Positions 1 through 7,355 of a DNA stretch of 64,000 nucleotides are shown one piece after another. Each line of letters starts with the position of its first letter. The stretch's first letter is position 1. This DNA comes from an uncultured Ruminococcus sp. (lineage in GTDB: Bacteria; Bacillota; Clostridia; Oscillospirales; Ruminococcaceae). The DNA is taken from assembly GCA_937926145.1 (NCBI GenBank), contig CALANW010000165.1, forward strand, positions 1 to 64,000, given 5' to 3'. The position numbers and the translations under genes were made by a program. The notes beneath the pieces are model-generated. The model had not been told where the DNA came from. It did not search any database and saw only the letters and a list, made by a program, of their open reading frames with translations.

Positions 1-43
1 CATTCCTTACAGATGTCTGATATTTGCTTAGGTTAGTGCATAT

Positions 44-283
44 GGGGCAGAGCCCTTGGTTGCTCTCCGCAGAGAGCGAAACTCCCTAAACTAACAACTA
101 AGACATTGTTGCAATAGCGAAATATTTAACAGTTAAAAAGGCGCAATTCACAAAAAAAGGATAACGAAATATGAGAAATTAAGTTTCGTAAACCTAAAAA
201 TGTGAATTGCGCCAATTTCTATTTACGGAACAACTATCCTCGGTGTGAAATGCGCAGAGCGAAGCGATAAGTATTTAGCGCCG
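44..283 (+). repeat. Repeat family A, copy 1 (three-hairpin intergenic element)
   Basis: This non-coding stretch matches the elements at 16584-16873 and, inverted, at 17039-17329. It has a small hairpin at about 47-70 (arms AGAGC/GCTCT), a block containing CTAAACTAACA and TTGTTGCAATAGCG, a long hairpin at 140-213 closed by GGCGCAATTCAC and its complement with inner arms ACGAAA/TTTCGT, and a degenerate third hairpin at about 242-282. The left 40 bases shared by copies 2 and 3 are absent here. No open reading frame is supported. Together with the terminator at 362-398 it fills the stretch before the first gene. It could be a MITE-like element or a structured RNA; the sequence alone does not decide. 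Confidence 0.8.
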
Positions 284-361
284 ACGGGATATGAATAGCG
301 TTTTTTCTTTTTGCAATCAAGTCATAAATGCATATATGCAATATGCTTTTTCAAAAAACTG

Positions 362-398
362 AAGCTCCCTTTTCAAACTGAAAAGGGAGCTTATTTTT
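362..398. terminator. Bidirectional intrinsic terminator
   Basis: A perfect stem (AAGCTCCCTTTT with AAAAGGGAGCTT) has a six-base loop and a T-run on the plus side; A-rich sequence on the other side gives a T-run for minus-strand transcription. It lies just past the stop codon of the fumarase beta gene and probably ends that operon. Confidence 0.85.
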
Positions 399-405
399 TA
401 TGTAT

Positions 406-963
406 TCAGACCTCACAATAAGCAGCTCTGCCCTCTTTAAAGAGGTCGCCGCCGTGTGAATCCACGGTAACGGTCACGGGGAATTTCTCAACATAAAGTC
501 GCTTTACCGACTCGCAGCCGAGATCCTCGAATGCAATTACCTCACATTTTTTTATGCAGCTTGCAGCCAGTGCGCCTGCACCGCCGATAGCGCAGAAATA
601 TACTGCGTTATTGCGCTTTACAGCGTCTTTTACAGCTTCGCTGCGTTCGCCCTTGCCTATCATTGCGCGGAGTCCGCAGTCAAGAAGCCTTGGTGCAAAC
701 TTATCCATTCTTCCCGACGTGGTAGGACCGCAAGAACCGATAGCCTTGCCGGGAGCGGCAGGCGTAGGACCTGCGTAATAGATAACAGCGTCCTTGATAT
801 CGAATGGGAGCGGTTTTCCCTCATTGAGAAGTGCATCAAAGCGTTTATGAGCCGCATCACGGGCAGTATAGACCGTTCCCGTGAGCAGGACTTTGTCGCC
901 GATACGCAGCTTATCGCAATACTGCGGAAGCTGCTCGACGGTCAATTCGTAAATTTCTGCCAT
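406..963 (-). CDS. fumB: Class I fumarate hydratase / tartrate dehydratase-type beta subunit
   Basis: This 185-residue protein is the C-terminal (beta) part of a two-subunit Fe-S hydro-lyase that interconverts fumarate and malate; L-tartrate dehydratases share the fold. The diagnostic blocks are YYAGPTPAAPG at residues 62-72 and SCGPTTSGRMD at 77-87, followed by IGKG at 102-105 and GGAGALA near 127-133. Its length is normal for a separate beta subunit. The ATG at 963 lies two bases after the stop codon of the DivIVA-like gene, so the two are probably co-transcribed. The alpha subunit, which carries the Fe-S cluster and usually precedes beta, is not upstream and must be elsewhere. The exact substrate, fumarate or tartrate, cannot be settled here. 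The symbol denotes the beta subunit. Confidence 0.88.
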   Translation of the reverse strand: MAEIYELTVEQLPQYCDKLRIGDKVLLTGTVYTARDAAHKRFDALLNEGKPLPFDIKDAVIYYAGPTPAAPGKAIGSCGPTTSGRMDKFAPRLLDCGLRAMIGKGERSEAVKDAVKRNNAVYFCAIGGAGALAASCIKKCEVIAFEDLGCESVKRLYVEKFPVTVTVDSHGGDLFKEGRAAYCEV

Positions 964-965
964 TA

Positions 966-1955
966 TCAGCCGTTTTCGCTTTCTGCAGCGGCTTCGGCTG
1001 CCTTTGTAAGGCTCTCGAGTTCGCTCATATCAAAGCCGAAGTTAGCCTTTGTAGCGGACGGTGCAGGTGCAGGAGCCGGTGCTGGCGCAGGGGCAGGTGC
1101 AGGAGCTGGAGCAGGTGTTGGGATATGGTTTTCAGCAGGTGCGGGAGCATTTCCGCTGATGATAGACTGTGTATCTGCAATGCGAGCCTTAGCTTCATCA
1201 AGCTTTGCAAGGCTTTCGCCTGAGAACATTTCGAGAACTTCACGAAGCTTTGCAACGTTGGTTTCGATCTCGTCAACTTCTGCCTTAACAGAAGCCTTGA
1301 GAGCTTCGGAAGCAGACTTCATAGCGCTGGACTTATCCTCAGCTTCGGAGAGGATCTTGGAAGCCTTAGCGTTAGCTTCCTTGACCTTTGAAGAAGCTTC
1401 TTCGTCAGCCTTGTTAACGATAGTTGCAGCCTTGCCGTTAGCATCGTCAACGACCTGATTTGCAAGGCGCTTAGCGTCTTCGTCCATCTTTCTTGCGTTT
1501 TCCTTAGCCTGTGTAACAATCATATTAGCAGACTTCTGAGCCTCGAGGAATACATTGCCGAGGTCCATAGCGCTGTTATCGGGTGAAGATGTAGCAAGCT
1601 TGTTCTTAGCGTCCTGAAGCTCTTCTTCGAGAGCAGCATTCTGAGCCTTGAGTTCTTCGATCTCCTTATCCTTTTCAGCGAGTTCACCTGTGATAGTGCC
1701 GAGCTGATTTGTAAGGGAGTCGTTATTTGTCTGGAGTTCTGTGATCTTAGCCTTGTCAGCCGCAAGAAGCTCCTCATATTTTTCGTCATTTACGCCGTTT
1801 CCGCTTCCAGCTTCTTCAAGAAGAGCCTTTTTCTCATCGAGTTCAGCCTGAAGAGTGTAAATTTTCGTATTTAATTCATCAACGTACGCAAGTACGTCCT
1901 TTTTATCAAATCCGCCAAAGTTGACCGTTTTAAGGAATCCTGTACCTTCTGCCAT
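966..1955 (-). CDS. DivIVA-domain coiled-coil protein with Pro-Ala linker
   Basis: A 329-residue cytoplasmic protein. Residues 8-45 resemble the DivIVA/GpsB membrane-targeting module (FGGFDKKDVLAYVDELN), followed by a long Lys/Glu/Ala-rich coiled coil to about residue 265. A run of alternating Pro-Ala near 270-300 leads to a short acidic tail (NFGFDMSELESL). DivIVA proteins mark curved membrane at septa and poles and recruit division or wall-synthesis partners; a scaffold role here is inferred. The start is the ATG at 1955, preceded by GGAGG eight bases upstream; an upstream in-frame extension would begin inside the promoter region. The Pro-Ala run produces a long Gly-Ala shadow frame on the other strand. 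Confidence 0.8.
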   Translation of the reverse strand: MAEGTGFLKTVNFGGFDKKDVLAYVDELNTKIYTLQAELDEKKALLEEAGSGNGVNDEKYEELLAADKAKITELQTNNDSLTNQLGTITGELAEKDKEIEELKAQNAALEEELQDAKNKLATSSPDNSAMDLGNVFLEAQKSANMIVTQAKENARKMDEDAKRLANQVVDDANGKAATIVNKADEEASSKVKEANAKASKILSEAEDKSSAMKSASEALKASVKAEVDEIETNVAKLREVLEMFSGESLAKLDEAKARIADTQSIISGNAPAPAENHIPTPAPAPAPAPAPAPAPAPAPSATKANFGFDMSELESLTKAAEAAAESENG

Positions 1956-2033
1956 AACAATAACCTCCAAAATTATAGTGCTAAAATGTACGGAATAACA
2001 AATATTTAACTCACGATACATTTTCACACAACA

Positions 2034-2062
2034 ATTATAACATATCTGTCCAAATTTAACAA
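2034..2062 (-). promoter_or_regulatory. Sigma-A-type promoter of the DivIVA-like/fumarase operon
   Basis: Reading the minus strand, TTGTTA (2062-2057) is followed after 17 bases by TATAAT (2039-2034), giving a leader of roughly 70 bases before the ATG at 1955. The rest of the 1956-2257 intergenic region is AT-rich. I see no convincing promoter for clpC in it, only the clpC ribosome site at 2238-2248. Confidence 0.6.
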
Positions 2063-2257
2063 GCGTATTTTATGGTTATTTGTCACCAAAATTTTGTAAA
2101 AAAATTTAGTTATTTAGCTATTTTTTTATTTTTTCGTAGAAATAACACTTCCAAATAAAAAAATAAGGCAATTTTCCTGATGTGACAAATATTTTATAGA
2201 TTCGGTGGGATAATATTCCTTGAAATTACTGATCTGTTAAGAGGAGATGGCTTTTTT

Positions 2258-4591
2258 ATGTATAATATCGAAGCCTTTACGAAAAAGGCGAACATCGTTA
2301 TCGAAAATTCATTCCTTGCTGCAGGAAAGCTCGGTCACACCTACGTTGGGAGTGAACATATCCTGCTTTCGCTGATATCGGAGCAAAGTTGCTCTGCGGC
2401 GCAGGCTTTCCGCGTCTGCGGCATAACCGAAGCTGACGTTCGCGCGAAGATAATCGAGCTTGTCGGCATCGGCGAACCCTGCCCCGTCGATGATGACTGT
2501 ATGACCTCCTGCGCACATAAGATACTCACCTCGGCGAGCAGTATCGCTGCCTCCTGCGGCTCACGGCTGACGGGAACGGAGCATCTTCTCTCCGCTTTGC
2601 TTGAACAGAGCGAATCGACCGCCGTTACTATATTAAAGGAGCTCGGCGGAAATTTCGGCAGCCTTAATTCCGCCTGCACGAAGCGGGTGCGCGAAGTTTC
2701 GCATACGGCTCTGAACAAATATGGGAAAGACCTCGTCCGCGAAGCCGCCGAAAAAAAGTGCGACCCTATCATCGGCAGAAGCCGCGAGATACGCCGAACG
2801 GTGCAGATACTTTCGCGCCGAAGCAAGAACAACCCTTGTCTTATCGGCGAAGCAGGCGTAGGAAAGACCGCCGTTGTCGAGGGTATCGCAATGCTCATCG
2901 CGAGCGGTGATGTTCCCCAGTCGCTTCGGTGCAAGCACATCTTCTCCCTCAATCTCACCTCGATGCTCGCAGGTGCAAAGTACCGCGGCGACTTTGAGGA
3001 GCGCGTAAAGCAGTGCATTGACGAAGCCTCCGATGACGGCAACATCATTCTTTTCATAGACGAACTTCACACCATAGTTGGCGCAGGTGCGGCAGAGGGC
3101 GCTATCGATGCGGCGAACATTCTCAAACCACAGCTTGCGCGAGGTGAGATACAGCTCATCGGTGCAACGACCATTGCCGAATTCCGCAAATCTATCGAGA
3201 AAGATGCCGCGCTCGAACGCCGCTTTCAGCAGGTGATGATAAACGAGCCTACCGAGAGCGAAGCGCTTGAAATTTTGAGCGGAGTAAAGTCCGTCTACGA
3301 AGATTTCCACAACGCTGTTATCACAGACGAAGCCTTGAAAGCCGCAGTGGAATTTTCGGTTCGCTATCTGCCCGAGCGTTTTCTCCCCGACAAGGCCATC
3401 GACCTCATCGATGAAGCCGCTTCAAAGGCGCGGATACGCGAATCGTCTTCGCCGCAGACTTTGAGCGAACTTGCCGAAAGCCTTAAACGAATGCTCGACA
3501 AAGAGCCTTGCCGTGCAAATACGCCGAAGCCGACCAAACGCCGCCCCGACCTGCCAAGCTGGTTCAGTCCGAGCGAAGAAAAACCCGTCACGGTCGGCAG
3601 AGAGGACATCGCCGCTGTTATCTCCGATATAAAAGGTATCCCGATAGGTCAGCTCACAGCGGACGAAGAAACGCGTTTGCTCTCGCTCGAAACTGAGCTT
3701 CACAAACGCGTCATCGGGCAGGATAAGGCTGTTCACGCTGTTGCCGATGCTGTTCGCCGAAGCCGCTCGGGACTTCGCGATGAAAAGCGTCCGCTCGGCT
3801 GTTTTCTTTTCACAGGTCCAACCGGTTCGGGCAAGACCGAACTTTCCAAAGCGCTCTCGGAGTGCCTTTTCGGCGATCTGAAATCACTTATTCGGCTCGA
3901 TATGTCAGAGTATCAGGAGAAGCACAGCATCTCACGGCTCATCGGCTCTCCGCCGGGATATGTCGGCTATGAGGAGGGCGGAACTCTCACCGAGCAAGTC
4001 CGCCGCAAGCCGTACAGCATCGTTCTTTTTGACGAAATAGAAAAAGCTCACCCCGACATAAGTTCTCTCCTGCTCCAGATCGCCGAAGAGGGCGAACTCA
4101 CGGACGGTCTTGGTCGGACGGTGAACTTCCGCAATGCTATTATAATTATGACCTCGAACCTCGGTGCGGAAAAGCTTTCGGGCAAAGGCTCTGTCGGCTT
4201 CGTGCAGTCCGAGCAGCAGAAGAAAAACGATGTCAGCGACACCGTTCGCGAGTTTTTCTCGCCCGAACTGCTCGGCAGACTTGATGAAATAATCGTGTTT
4301 GACAGCTTGTCAAAGGAAGAACTTGCCCAAATCGCACAGCTTATGCTTTCATCTCTGAAAGGCCGCGCCGAAAAGCTTGGCATCTCGCTTGAATTTGACC
4401 CGTCGGCAGTTGAAAAGCTTTCCTGCCCGAACGATAAAAGCGGCGCGCGCGGACTTCGCCACGATATCACGGTGAATGTCGAAAACCTGCTCTCGCGGAA
4501 GCTTCTCTCGGGCGAGATACACCGCGGCGACAAGATACGGCTCATCTTCAACGGTGAAAGCTTTGCCATAAACGAAGCTGTCGCAATGTGA
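2258..4591 (+). CDS. clpC: ClpC-type AAA+ ATPase of the Clp protease
   Basis: A Hsp100 unfoldase of 777 residues that feeds proteins to ClpP. An N-terminal double Clp-N domain (1-150) precedes AAA module D1, with Walker A GEAGVGKT at 197-204 and Walker B FIDEL at 266-270. Module D2 has Walker A GPTGSGKT at 520-527 and FDEIEK at 591-596. A VGF tripeptide at 646-648 fits the ClpP-docking loop. The middle region between D1 and D2 (about 395-443) is only about 50 residues, shorter than in Bacillus ClpC, so adaptor (McsB/MecA-type) coupling may differ; this is inference. The ATG at 2258 has GAGGAGATGG ten bases upstream. No ctsR-mcsA-mcsB operon surrounds it: the gene stands alone and ends in its own terminator. 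Confidence 0.92.
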   Translation: MYNIEAFTKKANIVIENSFLAAGKLGHTYVGSEHILLSLISEQSCSAAQAFRVCGITEADVRAKIIELVGIGEPCPVDDDCMTSCAHKILTSASSIAASCGSRLTGTEHLLSALLEQSESTAVTILKELGGNFGSLNSACTKRVREVSHTALNKYGKDLVREAAEKKCDPIIGRSREIRRTVQILSRRSKNNPCLIGEAGVGKTAVVEGIAMLIASGDVPQSLRCKHIFSLNLTSMLAGAKYRGDFEERVKQCIDEASDDGNIILFIDELHTIVGAGAAEGAIDAANILKPQLARGEIQLIGATTIAEFRKSIEKDAALERRFQQVMINEPTESEALEILSGVKSVYEDFHNAVITDEALKAAVEFSVRYLPERFLPDKAIDLIDEAASKARIRESSSPQTLSELAESLKRMLDKEPCRANTPKPTKRRPDLPSWFSPSEEKPVTVGREDIAAVISDIKGIPIGQLTADEETRLLSLETELHKRVIGQDKAVHAVADAVRRSRSGLRDEKRPLGCFLFTGPTGSGKTELSKALSECLFGDLKSLIRLDMSEYQEKHSISRLIGSPPGYVGYEEGGTLTEQVRRKPYSIVLFDEIEKAHPDISSLLLQIAEEGELTDGLGRTVNFRNAIIIMTSNLGAEKLSGKGSVGFVQSEQQKKNDVSDTVREFFSPELLGRLDEIIVFDSLSKEELAQIAQLMLSSLKGRAEKLGISLEFDPSAVEKLSCPNDKSGARGLRHDITVNVENLLSRKLLSGEIHRGDKIRLIFNGESFAINEAVAM

Positions 4592-4596
4592 CATTG

Positions 4597-4634
4597 CCGC
4601 ACAAGCTGTTACAAGAGCTTTGTGCGGTATTTTT
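4597..4634 (+). terminator. Terminator of clpC
   Basis: The inverted repeat CCGCACAAGCT / AGCTTTGTGCGG is followed by ATTTTT, starting five bases after the clpC stop codon. Confidence 0.8.
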
Positions 4635-4707
4635 CTGCCAAAAAGCGACCCTTTTTCCGTGCTTTTTGCAAGCCAAAAATTTTTTTAGCAAATTTTTCTT
4701 TTACCTC

Positions 4708-4736
4708 TTGACAAATCTATACCTTTGTGGTATATT
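4708..4736 (+). promoter_or_regulatory. Promoter of the rubrerythrin gene
   Basis: TTGACA at 4708-4713 and TATATT at 4731-4736 are 17 bases apart, with a TTTGTGG extended -10 context. Transcription would begin near 4743, leaving a leader of about 70 bases that contains the palindrome at 4746-4765. Confidence 0.82.
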
Positions 4737-4745
4737 AATAATAAC

Positions 4746-4765
4746 AGGTAAGGTCAACCTTACCT
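4746..4765. promoter_or_regulatory. Candidate DtxR/IdeR-like operator overlapping the rubrerythrin start site
   Basis: A perfect palindrome with arms AGGTAAGG and CCTTACCT around TCAA lies about ten bases downstream of the -10 box, where a bound repressor would block initiation. The pattern AGGTWAG...CTWACCT resembles operators of the DtxR/IdeR family of iron-dependent repressors rather than PerR or Fur boxes. Iron or redox control of rubrerythrin would make physiological sense, but the regulator is not in this window. Confidence 0.55.
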
Positions 4766-4813
4766 AACCTAACTTTGATTATGAAAAAATTTATCTGAAA
4801 GGACTTGAAAATT

Positions 4814-5362
4814 ATGAAAAAATGGATATGTTCAATATGCGGTTATGTTTATGAGGGCGAAAACCCACCTGCTGCCTGCCCACAGTGTAAAGCACCTGCT
4901 TCTAAGTTCACAGAAGCTGCTGACGATAACGCTCTTTGGGCTTGCGACCACGTTGTAGGCTCTGCACAGGGTGTTGACCCCGAGATCATCGAGGGACTCC
5001 GTCAGAACTTCAACGGCGAATGTTCCGAAGTCGGAATGTACCTTGCAATGGCAAGAGTAGCATTCAGAGAGGGCTATCCTGAGGTCGGTCTTTACTACGA
5101 AAAGGCAGCTCATGAAGAGGCTGAACACGCTGCAAAGTTTGCAGAGCTTCTCGGCGAAGTTGTAACAGACTCCACAAAGAAGAACCTCGAAATGCGCTAT
5201 CAGGCTGAGAGCGGCGCTTGCGAGGGTAAGCTTGCACTTGCTAAGAAAGCAAAGGAACTCGGTCTTGACGCTATCCACGACACTGTTCACGAAATGGCAA
5301 AGGACGAAGCAAGACATGGCAGAGCTTTCAAGGGTCTGCTCGACAGATATTTTGCTAAGTAA
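4814..5362 (+). CDS. Rubrerythrin with N-terminal rubredoxin domain ('reverse' type)
   Basis: A 182-residue cytoplasmic peroxide and oxygen scavenger of anaerobes. A rubredoxin-like FeS4 site comes first (Cys6, Cys9, Cys22, Cys25, in CSICGYVY and CPQCKAP). It is followed by a ferritin-like four-helix diiron domain with Glu/His ligands visible in GECSEVGMYLAMAR, EEAEHAAKF and KDEARHGRAF. The domain order is inverted relative to classical rubrerythrin, as in the reverse rubrerythrins of Clostridium. Electrons from NAD(P)H-linked rubredoxin reductases would reduce H2O2 to water at the diiron site; this is family knowledge. The start is the ATG at 4814, with GAAAGGA upstream. It is a single-gene unit with its own promoter, operator and terminator. 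Confidence 0.93.
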   Translation: MKKWICSICGYVYEGENPPAACPQCKAPASKFTEAADDNALWACDHVVGSAQGVDPEIIEGLRQNFNGECSEVGMYLAMARVAFREGYPEVGLYYEKAAHEEAEHAAKFAELLGEVVTDSTKKNLEMRYQAESGACEGKLALAKKAKELGLDAIHDTVHEMAKDEARHGRAFKGLLDRYFAK

Positions 5363-5375
5363 TTAAGCTGAAAAT

Positions 5376-5417
5376 AAAAGTCATAGCTCGGCAATAAGCT
5401 GAACTATGACTTTTTTG
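5376..5417 (+). terminator. Terminator of the rubrerythrin gene
   Basis: The stem AAAAGTCATAG / CTATGACTTTT has a loop of about 17 bases and ends in a T-run, 13 bases after the stop codon. Confidence 0.85.
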
Positions 5418-5429
5418 ATACAAAAACTA

Positions 5430-5457
5430 TTGACAATAATACAATTTGTGGTATAAT
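5430..5457 (+). promoter_or_regulatory. Promoter of the putative antisense antitoxin RNA
   Basis: TTGACA (5430-5435) and TATAAT (5452-5457) are 16 bases apart, with an extended TG motif directly before the -10. No plus-strand open reading frame with a ribosome site follows, only a short stretch ending in a terminator. This points to a non-coding transcript of about 95 bases. Confidence 0.75.
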
Positions 5458-5463
5458 AAAAAC

Positions 5464-5558
5464 AGAGAGTTCGTCAGATAGACGATAGCCCTCGATAGAT
5501 TGTTTAATTTAAAACTAAACTAATCCGTCTACTGCGAATAGGCGGATTAGTTCTTTTT
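5464..5558 (+). ncRNA. Putative antisense antitoxin RNA of a type I toxin-antitoxin pair
   Basis: The predicted transcript starts about seven bases after the -10 box and ends at the hairpin CTAATCCG...CGGATTAG (5517-5552), which is followed by TTCTTTTT. It has no credible ribosome site or open reading frame. Its 3' end is complementary to the last codons and terminator of the small toxin gene on the opposite strand. That tail-to-tail geometry matches the TxpA/RatA family of type I systems. The RNA itself is inferred from promoter and terminator signals. Confidence 0.62.
5517..5558. terminator. Shared hairpin terminator of antitoxin RNA and toxin mRNA
   Basis: A near-perfect inverted repeat (AACTAATCCG / CGGATTAGTT) has a T-run on the plus side and a weaker T-rich tract (TTTAGTTTTAAATT) on the minus side. 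The toxin stop codon (5547-5549) lies inside the stem. Confidence 0.75.
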
Positions 5559-5642
5559 ATTGGCTGTTATCAGGCTGATAACAGTATCAATGACCTTGCA
5601 AACGCAAGTGATACAGGTAAGTACAAAAGTAAATACTTCCAT
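5547..5642 (-). CDS. Small hydrophobic peptide, putative type I (holin-like/TxpA-like) toxin
   Basis: This 31-residue peptide starts MEVFTFVLTCITC, continues as one hydrophobic helix and ends in the polar tail TANKKN, the size and layout of small membrane toxins that depolarise the cell when over-produced. The ATG at 5642 has an excellent TAGGAGG nine bases upstream. The 5' leader of about 135 bases contains CCTCCTA (minus strand, 5723-5717), a perfect complement of that ribosome site. An inner stem CCGTAAG/CTTACGG (5710-5704 with 5675-5669) brings the two together, so the primary transcript should be translationally silent until processed. The gene's 3' end overlaps the antisense RNA at 5464-5558. 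I cannot assign it to a named family by sequence alone. Confidence 0.68.
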   Translation of the reverse strand: MEVFTFVLTCITCVCKVIDTVISLITANKKN

Positions 5643-5651
5643 AGTATCGAT

Positions 5652-5723
5652 CCTCCTACAGACAGAATCCGTAAGAGTAAGAACTGACCCTTCTTTTACT
5701 AACCTTACGGAAATAATAGGAGG
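5652..5723 (-). promoter_or_regulatory. Ribosome-site-sequestering leader hairpin of the small toxin mRNA
   Basis: On the minus strand, CCTCCTA at 5723-5717 pairs with the Shine-Dalgarno TAGGAGG at 5658-5652. The pairing is held together by an inner seven-base stem (5710-5704 with 5675-5669). This anti-SD arrangement is typical of type I toxin mRNAs. Confidence 0.65.
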
Positions 5724-5785
5724 GCATCCGTCTATCTTATACGCCAATTGTAATAATTTTCGCTGCCAAACTCTCTGCAAGGCTT

Positions 5786-5814
5786 ATTATATCATCTATG
5801 TCAAGAAAAAACAA
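5786..5814 (-). promoter_or_regulatory. Promoter of the small toxin gene
   Basis: On the minus strand, TTGTTT (5814-5809), a 17-base spacer and a perfect TATAAT (5791-5786) predict a start near 5779. A TTGACA also lies inside the spacer but is too close to the -10 to be used with it. Confidence 0.62.
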
Positions 5815-5824
5815 TGAATAAATT

Positions 5825-5857
5825 AAATCGGCAGGCTCTTTACCTGCCGATTTTTAT
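5825..5857. terminator. Terminator downstream of the CPBP protease gene
   Basis: The perfect stem AAATCGGCAGG / CCTGCCGATTT around CTCTTTA lies just after the stop codon of the minus-strand CPBP gene, with a T-run on the plus side as well. Confidence 0.75.
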
Positions 5858-5858
5858 A

Positions 5859-6521
5859 TCATAACACCGCTGCCCAAACCGTTATAAGTGCATCATATAT
5901 CCCGTGAGCGATTATAAGCGAAACAATGGTACAGCCTTTGACTTTTGCCCTGCACAGACAGAAAAAAGCGCCGATAAATGCTGTCATTATCATCTGTACA
6001 ATACTGCCGCCAAAGATATGGAAAAATCCGAACAAAACGGACGAAACAATAACCGCCGCCGTTTCTTTTCCGCCGATGTCCAGTATCTTCTTATATATAA
6101 ATCCGCGGAACACAAATTCTTCCGCAAAACTTACTGCAAAAATACAGTAGATAAATTCGTATATAAACTGCCATGGCCGGGTGTATTTTTTTCCGCTGCT
6201 GACATACTCCCCGAAGCCGAGCAGGTGCGGCACAACAGTCAGCACGAGAGACATTGCCGCGCCTATCAGAACACCAACAATGATCTGCTTTCCGAACTTT
6301 ACCGCAGTAAGTCCATACTCACTTAGCTTTTCTTTATTTGCGAGCATAAGAATTATCGGAACTAAAGCAATAAGCCAGTATGTGATGACCATTGTTATCA
6401 TTCTTGCAGGCAGCGGCAGAAGCATAAGAATATTTCTGTTGAATACATTAAGAACGATAAGTCCGAGCATTGAACCTATAAACCCGATAATAAGATTCAC
6501 CCAATCTTTTTTCCTTGTCAT
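5859..6521 (-). CDS. CPBP family intramembrane glutamic endopeptidase
   Basis: An integral membrane protein of 220 residues with about seven or eight hydrophobic segments. The CPBP (Abi/Rce1-like) active-site pattern is complete: Glu134-Glu135 and Arg139 in EEFVFRG, a second histidine box FGFFHIFGG (His168), and IIAHGIYDA (His206, Asp210). Family members cleave prenylated or bacteriocin-type peptides within the membrane; the substrate here is unknown. The ATG has AAGGGGA upstream. It lies behind the DUF4190-type gene, separated from it by a terminator, so expression may come from read-through or an unseen promoter. A second, catalytically altered CPBP protein is encoded at 21688-22530. Confidence 0.88.
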   Translation of the reverse strand: MTRKKDWVNLIIGFIGSMLGLIVLNVFNRNILMLLPLPARMITMVITYWLIALVPIILMLANKEKLSEYGLTAVKFGKQIIVGVLIGAAMSLVLTVVPHLLGFGEYVSSGKKYTRPWQFIYEFIYCIFAVSFAEEFVFRGFIYKKILDIGGKETAAVIVSSVLFGFFHIFGGSIVQMIMTAFIGAFFCLCRAKVKGCTIVSLIIAHGIYDALITVWAAVL

Positions 6522-6535
6522 TTTTCTGTCCCCTT

Positions 6536-6575
6536 ATAAAAAACGTTCGGTCAGCTTATCCCGACCGAACGTTTT
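6536..6575 (-). terminator. Terminator of the DUF4190-type gene
   Basis: The 13-base perfect stem AAAACGTTCGGTC / GACCGAACGTTTT is followed on the minus strand by TTTTTTATAAGG. It separates the DUF4190-type gene from the CPBP gene. Confidence 0.85.
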
Positions 6576-6581
6576 GTTTCT

Positions 6582-7274
6582 TTACTTAATGATAAATTTT
6601 GCGAAAAGCGCAGCTGCAGTATTGAACCATTCGGGGTACATATCGTGGAACATATCATAATACTGCTGATATACATCAGGGCTGGTGCTCTTCAGCATTT
6701 GCATTACCTCGGGCATATAGTTCATCACGATATACACGATTAATACTATAAAAAGTATGCTCAGAACAAGGGCAACTGCCGAGCATATTATTCCTGCGGT
6801 CGATGCGCCCTTTCCAACGGGATAATGCTTGCCCTTATATACGCAGCCGAGAATAATGCCTACTATCGGCAAAAGTCCGAGCGGCGGGATAAAGATAAGT
6901 CCTACGAATGTAAGTACGAGTGAGAGAATGCCGATAACGAGCGAAGCAGTTGCAAGTCCCGTTTTATACGGCATACCGTTTGGGTCGGTGTACATTCCGT
7001 TGTACTGATACTGTCCCTGCGGAAGCGGCTGCTTGTACGGATCGAAGTCCGGCGGCACTTGCTGCTGACCGTTGTTTGCGTATGAAGTATTGTAAGGCTG
7101 CTGTGCCTGCGGCGCTCTCTGCTGCTGTTCAAACGGCATATTGTATGGGTCATAGCCGCTCTGTTCGGGCTGAGAACCTGCACCCTGCTGAGTGTTCTGC
7201 TCCTCACGGCGTTCTTGGTCAGCGAAACTTTCCTCGCCGAAGTTTTTGTTTTCGTTATTGTTAAATTCGTCCAT
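6582..7274 (-). CDS. DUF4190-type membrane protein with Q/N/P-rich N-terminus
   Basis: A 230-residue protein. The first 115 residues are disordered and rich in Asn, Gln, Pro and Tyr. A DUF4190-like unit follows: two hydrophobic hairpins with the typical small-residue pattern (TASLVIGILSLVLTFVG, then ASTAGIICSAVALVLSILF), then a cytoplasmic or surface helix rich in Tyr and Met. Family function is unknown. The ATG at 7274 is chosen because AAGGAAG lies six bases upstream; an in-frame upstream codon would start within the leader. The gene has its own promoter (7320-7348) and terminator. Confidence 0.72.
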   Translation of the reverse strand: MDEFNNNENKNFGEESFADQERREEQNTQQGAGSQPEQSGYDPYNMPFEQQQRAPQAQQPYNTSYANNGQQQVPPDFDPYKQPLPQGQYQYNGMYTDPNGMPYKTGLATASLVIGILSLVLTFVGLIFIPPLGLLPIVGIILGCVYKGKHYPVGKGASTAGIICSAVALVLSILFIVLIVYIVMNYMPEVMQMLKSTSPDVYQQYYDMFHDMYPEWFNTAAALFAKFIIK

Positions 7275-7319
7275 TGATATCTTCCTTTCGATGTTGTGAA
7301 TTCGGATTATGTTAAAGAA

Positions 7320-7348
7320 ATTATAGCACAATATTATAATAATTGCAA
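7320..7348 (-). promoter_or_regulatory. Promoter of the DUF4190-type gene
   Basis: On the minus strand, TTGCAA (7348-7343), 17 bases and TATAAT (7325-7320), with an extended TGC before the -10 box. Confidence 0.75.
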
Positions 7349-7355
7349 CATTTTT

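Noticed and set aside
847..1458. Plus-strand 203-codon frame with a Gly-Ala run
   Set aside because: It is the shadow of the Pro-Ala linker of the DivIVA-like gene; no ribosome site, and the minus-strand gene is convincing.
5560..5817. Plus-strand 85-codon frame across the toxin leader
   Set aside because: No ribosome site; it reads antisense through the structured leader of the small toxin gene.
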